DNA of 64,000 nucleotides from Streptomyces sp. TLI_235 (GTDB lineage Bacteria; Actinomycetota; Actinomycetes; Streptomycetales; Streptomycetaceae), in NCBI GenBank assembly GCA_002300355.1, contig NSGV01000002.1, forward strand, positions 186,001 through 250,000, read 5' to 3'. Every line of letters starts with the position of its first letter. Position 1 is the stretch's first letter. Below the pieces are notes generated by a model. It ran no database searches. It worked only from the letters and a program-made list of their open reading frames with translations, and was not told where the DNA came from. A program made the position numbers and the translations under genes. This document shows positions 59,198 to 64,000 of the stretch, one piece after another.

Positions 59198-60676
59198 TCA
59201 GGCGGTGGCGGGCGGCGGTCCGCCCGTCCGGGCGGGCGGTGCTCCGCGGTCGCCCTCGGGACCGGTGTCCAGGAACTCCCTGATGGCGAAGGCGATCGCC
59301 ACGACCACGGTGATCCACACCACCACGGCCCAGGTCGGGTAGCTCCAGGTGGCCAGCACCACGGCCGCGACCACGAGGATCAGCACTCCCAGCCACCGCT
59401 TCCAGCGGTGCACGAACGGGCCGACCGGGCCGAGCTTCATGCCGAGCGAGTACAGCGATTCGCGCACGGCGCCGATGACGCGCCGGCAGGCGGTGCGCAC
59501 GGCGACGGCGGCCTTCGACGGCCCGATCAGGAAGGCGCCGACGGCGGTGACCACGGCGACGGCACCGACCGCCCGGATTCCGGCACGCATGAACCGGATC
59601 AGGGTGTCGTAGACCGTGCCCGCGGCCGCCTGGTTGGCGCTCGGCGGCAGGTGGTCCAGGTAGATCGCCCGGAAGATCGTCAGGGCGACGCCGATCAGCA
59701 GCATCGCGAGGGCGATGCCGACCGCCGCGCCGATCAGCGCCCGGCGGCGGTTGACGGCAAGGAAGACGCCGCCCGCGGCAACCAGCACCGTGACGATCGG
59801 CAGCCAGTTGCCCATGATCTCCAGCACCCGGAAGTACGTCCGGATCTTGCCGACGTCCTTGGAGGAGAAGATCACGAAGTTGGTGTGGACGTCCGGGATC
59901 TTCGAGGCGACGGAGAGTCCGGAGTCGACCAGTTGGGTCTTCACCTTCTCGATGAGGGGCGCCAGGTCGATGGAGACCTGGTTGTTCTCGAGTTTGACGG
60001 CGCCGCCGCCCTTGCCGGTGAGCGCCTTGTCGAGCGTGCTGTGGATCAGGCGGTTGGCGTCGGCCCAGATGGTGGCGAACTGCTCGCTGGTCACCACCTT
60101 GTGGACGGTCGAGCTGACCAGGTCGGTGAGGCCGCTCTTGATGGGGCCGCTGAGGTTGCCGATCAGCCCGGCCAGGTTCTCCGGCACGCCTTGCTGGGCG
60201 GCGGCGTCCGAGAGCTGCTTCACCAGGGCGTTCACGTCGATCTGGTCGAGCACGACGGTGGTGACCCGGTTGGTGATGGCGTCCTGGACGTCCGGCTCGG
60301 TGGCGAGCGGGGCGACGGTCTGGACGTACCGGTCGGTGTCGCCGACGAAGTTGGCCGTCCACACCGCCATCACGGACAGCATGGAGAGCAGCGAGGCGAT
60401 GACGATGAGCACCACGGCGCCGGAGGTCCGCCACCGGTGGTGCTCCCTCTTGTGCGGCGGAGTGGTTGCCTCCAGGGTGGCGAGCCGGGCCTTCAGCTCG
60501 GCCACCTCGTCCGTGCCGCCGCGGGTCACCACGGTGGGCTGCTCGGCGGCGGGCGGCTGCGGGGTGGTGCCGCCGGGGGGCGGTCCGCCCGGCGGGGCGG
60601 GTTCCGGCGGCTTGCCCTGGCCAGGCCCGCCGGCCGCGGATTCGCCGGGGCCGGGCTCGGATTCGCTCGACGCCAT
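59198..60676 (-). CDS. Conserved multi-helix membrane protein, 492 aa
   Basis: The ATG at 60676 follows GAGGAGAG. The N-terminal 75 residues are Pro/Gly/Glu-rich and cytosolic, with a helix ELKARLATLEATT before the first membrane helix (about 83-105). A large extracytoplasmic domain (about 105-300) with DRYVQTVAPLATEPDVQDAI and several helices follows. Four more membrane helices lie at about 305-455 (e.g. IVTVLVAAGGVFLAV, VGIALAMLLIGVALTIF, ILVVAAVVLATWSYP). The family is conserved in streptomycetes with unknown role. Confidence 0.75.
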   Translation of the reverse strand: MASSESEPGPGESAAGGPGQGKPPEPAPPGGPPPGGTTPQPPAAEQPTVVTRGGTDEVAELKARLATLEATTPPHKREHHRWRTSGAVVLIVIASLLSMLSVMAVWTANFVGDTDRYVQTVAPLATEPDVQDAITNRVTTVVLDQIDVNALVKQLSDAAAQQGVPENLAGLIGNLSGPIKSGLTDLVSSTVHKVVTSEQFATIWADANRLIHSTLDKALTGKGGGAVKLENNQVSIDLAPLIEKVKTQLVDSGLSVASKIPDVHTNFVIFSSKDVGKIRTYFRVLEIMGNWLPIVTVLVAAGGVFLAVNRRRALIGAAVGIALAMLLIGVALTIFRAIYLDHLPPSANQAAAGTVYDTLIRFMRAGIRAVGAVAVVTAVGAFLIGPSKAAVAVRTACRRVIGAVRESLYSLGMKLGPVGPFVHRWKRWLGVLILVVAAVVLATWSYPTWAVVVWITVVVAIAFAIREFLDTGPEGDRGAPPARTGGPPPATA

Positions 60677-60882
60677 CGCACTCTCCTCGGGTCGGGGCCT
60701 GCGGCAGTTCGCCCTCCCAGGAGAAGCGCGGCCCGGTACGGCCACCACCGGGGGTGGGCGTACGGGTGGCGGCGGCCGCACGGCAGGCCGGATCGGACGG
60801 GGGCGGCGATGATCGGAGGGTCTGTGCGCGGCCGCCCCGCGCGGCGGCGTTCGGCCGCACCCCTTCAGTGCAGGAGGCCCTC

Positions 60883-62316
60883 ATGGCGAAGGACCAGAGC
60901 ACGGCGACCCCGGCGGCGCATGCCACGCCGGAGGAGCGCGCGGCGCGCGGGCGCGAGGCCCGGCGGACGGCGCCGCGCTCCAGCCATGCCGAGTACCGGC
61001 CGGGCCCCGAGCGGCCGGATCCGCTGGCGATCCTGGAGGCGCAGTCGGCCAAGCGGGTGAGCGAGCTGGTGCCGATCCGCTACAGCCGGATGTCCGAGTC
61101 GCCCTTCCGCTTCTACCGCGGCGCCGCCGCGATCATGGCCTCCGACCTGGCGGGCAGCCCCGACTCCGGGATCCACGCCCAACTCTGCGGTGACGCCCAC
61201 ATGCTGAACTTCCGGCTGCTGGCCTCCCCGGAGCGCCAGCTGCTGTTCGACATCAACGACTTCGACGAGACCCTGCCCGGGCCCTGGGAGTGGGACGTCA
61301 AGCGGCTCTCGGCGAGCCTGGTCATCGCGGGACGGGCGAACGGCTTCGACGACGCCGAGCGGTCGGACATCGTGCGGGCCACCGTGCGTCAGTACCGTGA
61401 GTCGATGGCCCGGTTCGCCGAGATGCGGAACCTGGACGTCTGGTATGCCCGGATGGACGCGGACACCCTGCAGGAGCTGGCCGCCGAGCACGCCCCGAAG
61501 CGGGGCCAGCGCGGCCTCGCCCAGGCGATGGCGAAGGCCCGGACGCGGGACAGCCTGCAGGCCTTCGAGAAGCTCACCGAGACCATCGACGGCATGCCGC
61601 GGATCGCCGCGGACCCGCCGCTGCTCACGCCGATCTCCGAGCTCCTGCCGGATCTCGAGCGCGACGCGCTGATGGAGCTCTTCCGCAGTCTGGTCGGGCG
61701 CTACGGCAAGACCATTCCCTCCGACCGACGCTACCTGCTGGAGAACTTCCGGCTGGTGGACGTGGCGCGCAAGGTGGTCGGCGTGGGCAGTGTCGGGACC
61801 CGCTGCTGGATCTTCCTGCTGCTCGGCCGGGACGGGCGCGACCCGCTCTTCCTGCAGGCCAAGGAGGCGGACACCTCGGTGCTCGCCCCGCACGTCGGCG
61901 CCAGCCTCTACCGCAACCAGGGCGAACGCGTGGTGTCCGGCCAGCGGCTGATGCAGGCGGCCAGCGACATCTTCCTCGGCTGGGAACGGGTGGACGGCAT
62001 CGACGGCAAGCGCCGTGACTTCTACGTCCGCCAGCTGCGCGACTGGAAGGGCATCGCGGTCGCCGAGCAGATGCAGCCCCGCGGCATGCAGGCCTTCGGC
62101 CAGCTCTGCGGCTTCACCCTGGCCCGCGCCCACGCCCGCTCCGGGGACCGGATCGCCATCGCCGCCTACCTCGGCGGCAAGGACGTCTTCGACCGGGCGC
62201 TCGCCGACTTCGCCGAGGCGTACGCCGACCAGAACGAGCGCGACCACAAGGCGCTGCTCAAGGCCGTCCGCGCGGGCCGGCTCCCGGCGGCGGACCCGGC
62301 CGCCGAGTCCGACTGA
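60883..62316 (+). CDS. DUF2252 family protein
   Basis: The protein is 477 residues. The ATG follows AGGAGG. After a disordered charged leader, the body has IRYSRMSESPFRFYRGAAAIMASDLA, QLCGDAHMLNFRLLASPERQLLFDINDFDETLPGPWEWDVKRLSASLVIAG, and QAKEADTSVLAPHVG. This is the DUF2252 pattern, distantly kinase-like in its GDAH-xN and DFD motifs. No reaction is known. A promoter lies between it and the divergent membrane protein gene. Confidence 0.88.
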   Translation: MAKDQSTATPAAHATPEERAARGREARRTAPRSSHAEYRPGPERPDPLAILEAQSAKRVSELVPIRYSRMSESPFRFYRGAAAIMASDLAGSPDSGIHAQLCGDAHMLNFRLLASPERQLLFDINDFDETLPGPWEWDVKRLSASLVIAGRANGFDDAERSDIVRATVRQYRESMARFAEMRNLDVWYARMDADTLQELAAEHAPKRGQRGLAQAMAKARTRDSLQAFEKLTETIDGMPRIAADPPLLTPISELLPDLERDALMELFRSLVGRYGKTIPSDRRYLLENFRLVDVARKVVGVGSVGTRCWIFLLLGRDGRDPLFLQAKEADTSVLAPHVGASLYRNQGERVVSGQRLMQAASDIFLGWERVDGIDGKRRDFYVRQLRDWKGIAVAEQMQPRGMQAFGQLCGFTLARAHARSGDRIAIAAYLGGKDVFDRALADFAEAYADQNERDHKALLKAVRAGRLPAADPAAESD

Positions 62317-62468
62317 CCGTCTGCCGGCGCCGCCCGCGACCGTGACCGGGCGCGGCCGGACGGATGACCGCGGCGCGCAGCGGCCCGGACGGCCGGGCAT
62401 GACGTGGTATCACCTGACACAGGCGCGGGCGCCCGGCGTTCCCGCCGGGCCCTGACGCCGAGGAGACG

Positions 62469-63821
62469 ATGCACATGCCGGCCGGACCGCCCGCGGAACC
62501 CGATCCCGCGTCGCAGGACCCGTTCGCGATCGTCCGCACCCGGGGCTACGTCGCGGTGCTGGTGTTCGCGGCGCTGCTGGGTGTGCCGATCTCGGCCGGG
62601 GCGTTCGGCTTCCTCGCCCTCGTCTCCGAACTCCAGTCGCTGGTCTACGACGATCTGCCGAAGGGGCTCGGCTTCGACGGCACGCCGGACTGGTGGGCGG
62701 TGCCGCTGCTCGCCGTGGCGGGTGTGGTGGTCGCCCTGACCATCCGGTACCTGCCGGGCGGCGGAGGCCACAAGCCGGCCGAGGGGCTCAAGACCGGTGG
62801 CACGCCCTCGTTCGCGACGGTGCCCGGGGTGGCCATCGCCGCGATCGTCGGACTCAGCCTCGGCATCGTGCTCGGCCCGGAGGCGCCGCTGATCGCCCTC
62901 GGCGGCGGGATCGCGGTCGGCGCGATCAGGCTGCTGAAGCGCGACGCGCCGCCGACCGCGGTCAGCGTGCTGGGCGCGGCCGGCAGCTTCGCGGCGATCA
63001 GCGAACTGCTCGGCTCCCCGCTGATCGGGGCGTTCCTGCTGATGGAGGCCTCCGGGCTGGGCGGCCCGATGCTCGGCGTGGTGCTCGTACCCGGCCTGCT
63101 CTCGGCCGGCGTCGGCTCGCTGATCTTCACCGGCCTCGGCAACTGGACCGGTCTCGGCACCTACTCGCTGACCCTGCACCAGGTGCCGCAGGCCAACCGG
63201 CCGACCTTCTCCGAGTTCGGCTGGGCGCTGCTGGTCGGCCTGGTCGCGGCGTTCCTGGGCGAGGGCATCCGCCGGTCCTCGCTGCGGCTGCAACCGGTGG
63301 TGGAGCGGCGGCGGCTGCCGCTCACCGTGCTGGTCGGCGTGCTCGTCGGCCTGCTCGCCCTGCTGTTCGCGGCGATCTCCGACAAGCCGATCTCGATGGT
63401 GCTGTACTCCGGCGAGTCCACGATCGGGCCGTTGCTTGACGACCATGCGGCGTACACGGCGGGCGTCCTGGTGCTGTTGGTGGTCTGCAAGTCGCTGGCG
63501 TACGGCCTGTCGCTCGGCGCCTTCCGCGGCGGTCCCGTCTTCCCGGCGGTGTTCATCGGCGGGGCGGGCGGGATGGCGCTGGCCCACCTGCCCGGGGTGG
63601 ACACCACCACCGGGTTCGCCATGGGCGTGGGGGCGATGAGCGTGGCGATGCTGAAGCTGCCGATGACCTGCGTACTGCTGGCCAGCCTGCTGCTCGGCGC
63701 GGAGGGGCTCACCGTGATGCCGCTGGTGATCGTCGCGGTGGTGGTCTCCTACGTGGTGACGCTCAGGCTCGCGCCGAGGCCGGAACCCGCCCCGCCGGAG
63801 CCCGCGCGGTCCACCGTCTGA
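62469..63821 (+). CDS. ClC-family chloride channel/transporter
   Basis: The protein is 450 residues with ten or more helices. GPEAPLIALGGGIAVG carries the gating-glutamate motif (usual GREGP), ELLGSPLIGAFLLMEA follows, and GGPVFPAVFIGGAGG is the GxFxP-like selectivity motif. It is either a chloride channel or H+/Cl- antiporter. The ATG follows GAGGAGACG; a second start two codons later (ATGCCG) is possible. Confidence 0.92.
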   Translation: MHMPAGPPAEPDPASQDPFAIVRTRGYVAVLVFAALLGVPISAGAFGFLALVSELQSLVYDDLPKGLGFDGTPDWWAVPLLAVAGVVVALTIRYLPGGGGHKPAEGLKTGGTPSFATVPGVAIAAIVGLSLGIVLGPEAPLIALGGGIAVGAIRLLKRDAPPTAVSVLGAAGSFAAISELLGSPLIGAFLLMEASGLGGPMLGVVLVPGLLSAGVGSLIFTGLGNWTGLGTYSLTLHQVPQANRPTFSEFGWALLVGLVAAFLGEGIRRSSLRLQPVVERRRLPLTVLVGVLVGLLALLFAAISDKPISMVLYSGESTIGPLLDDHAAYTAGVLVLLVVCKSLAYGLSLGAFRGGPVFPAVFIGGAGGMALAHLPGVDTTTGFAMGVGAMSVAMLKLPMTCVLLASLLLGAEGLTVMPLVIVAVVVSYVVTLRLAPRPEPAPPEPARSTV

Positions 63822-63833
63822 GCGGGCCGGCGG

Positions 63834-63870
63834 CTCCCCGCACCCGCCCGGCGCGGGCGGGTGCGGGGAG
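63834..63870. terminator. Bidirectional terminator, perfect 17-bp stem
   Basis: 63834-63850 is exactly complementary to 63854-63870 with a 3-base loop, between the ClC stop (63821) and the opposite stop at 63882. Confidence 0.9.
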
Positions 63871-63881
63871 CTGGTGCGGCG

Positions 63882-64000
63882 TCAGGCCGCGGCGCGCTCG
63901 GCGGCGGCGAGGCGGACGCAGACGGCCACGCCCTCCATGGCGGAACGCACCTCGTCCACCGAGGGGAAGGACGGCGCCAGCCGGATCTGGCTGTCCCGCG
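63882..64000 (-). CDS. PLP-dependent aminotransferase, C-terminal end only
   Basis: Only the last 39 residues are in the window. The text RDSQIRLAPSFPSVDEV, then RSAMEGVAVCVRLAAAE is the usual C terminus of class I/II aminotransferases of the alanine or aromatic type, where the first Arg lies near the substrate carboxylate. The gene runs off the right edge. Confidence 0.7.
   Translation of the reverse strand, partial: RDSQIRLAPSFPSVDEVRSAMEGVAVCVRLAAAERAAA

Overview
The window is a 64 kb stretch of very GC-rich actinobacterial chromosome. Codon third positions are almost all G or C, GTG starts are common, Shine-Dalgarno sites are strong, and leaderless promoters occur. The gene content (mycothiol-type DinB enzyme, PPOX/F420-type flavoprotein, PorA-family DUF3068 protein, secreted GH31/GH3 hydrolases with Tat-like leaders, ROK, PadR, MarR and TetR regulators, CHAD/CYTH, DUF2252) fits Streptomycetaceae (Streptomyces or Kitasatospora). 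I see no insertion sequence, prophage, CRISPR array, rRNA or plasmid function.

Layout. 0-6 kb: DUF4239 membrane protein (cut at the left edge), small regulatory-type proteins, and a PadR / ABC ATPase / FtsX permease operon behind a three-repeat operator. 6-16 kb: HAD phosphatase, Tat-lipoprotein multicopper oxidase, DUF3068 protein, flavin nitroreductase-type protein, UGT-like glycosyltransferase, and a three-domain secreted GH31 enzyme. 16-28 kb: cytochrome P450 with a RibD/DHFR-like reductase, divergent arginase-fold enzyme, HutD, three small Cys-rich proteins, ricin-like secreted protein, FAD hydroxylase behind an 11-bp iteron array, DinB enzyme, PlsC acyltransferase and an AAC(2')-I-like acetyltransferase. 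28-36 kb: an atypical tRNA-Tyr, TetR with saccharopine-dehydrogenase-like enzyme, ABC half-transporter, a leaderless MarR/EamA divergent pair, a SUKH-like protein and a cation/proton antiporter. 37-48 kb: three regulator-target modules with visible operators (TetR/GH3 beta-glucosidase, ROK/Gfo-Idh oxidoreductase, TetR/MFS exporter), plus a frameshifted MBL hydrolase and YceI. 48-64 kb: CYTH-CHAD protein, a frameshifted secreted protein, a large three-helix receptor with an extracellular type-1 periplasmic-binding domain, a cyd-like operon coupled to a cation/proton antiporter, a GH15 remnant, DUF389 and other membrane proteins, DUF2252, a ClC channel, and the end of an aminotransferase gene.

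The most striking points are as follows. (1) Two close loci, a CydA gene and a GH15 gene, each keep their ribosome site, start, both termini and stop but have lost almost the whole middle in frame. (2) The 974-residue protein at 51.2-54.1 kb has a receptor architecture that I cannot match to a named system. (3) An extra-looking tRNA-Tyr lacks U8. (4) A SARP-type iteron array stands in front of a lone FAD hydroxylase. (5) Several clean operators overlap their promoters. All assignments come from reading the sequence and from recalled family motifs; no database search was run.
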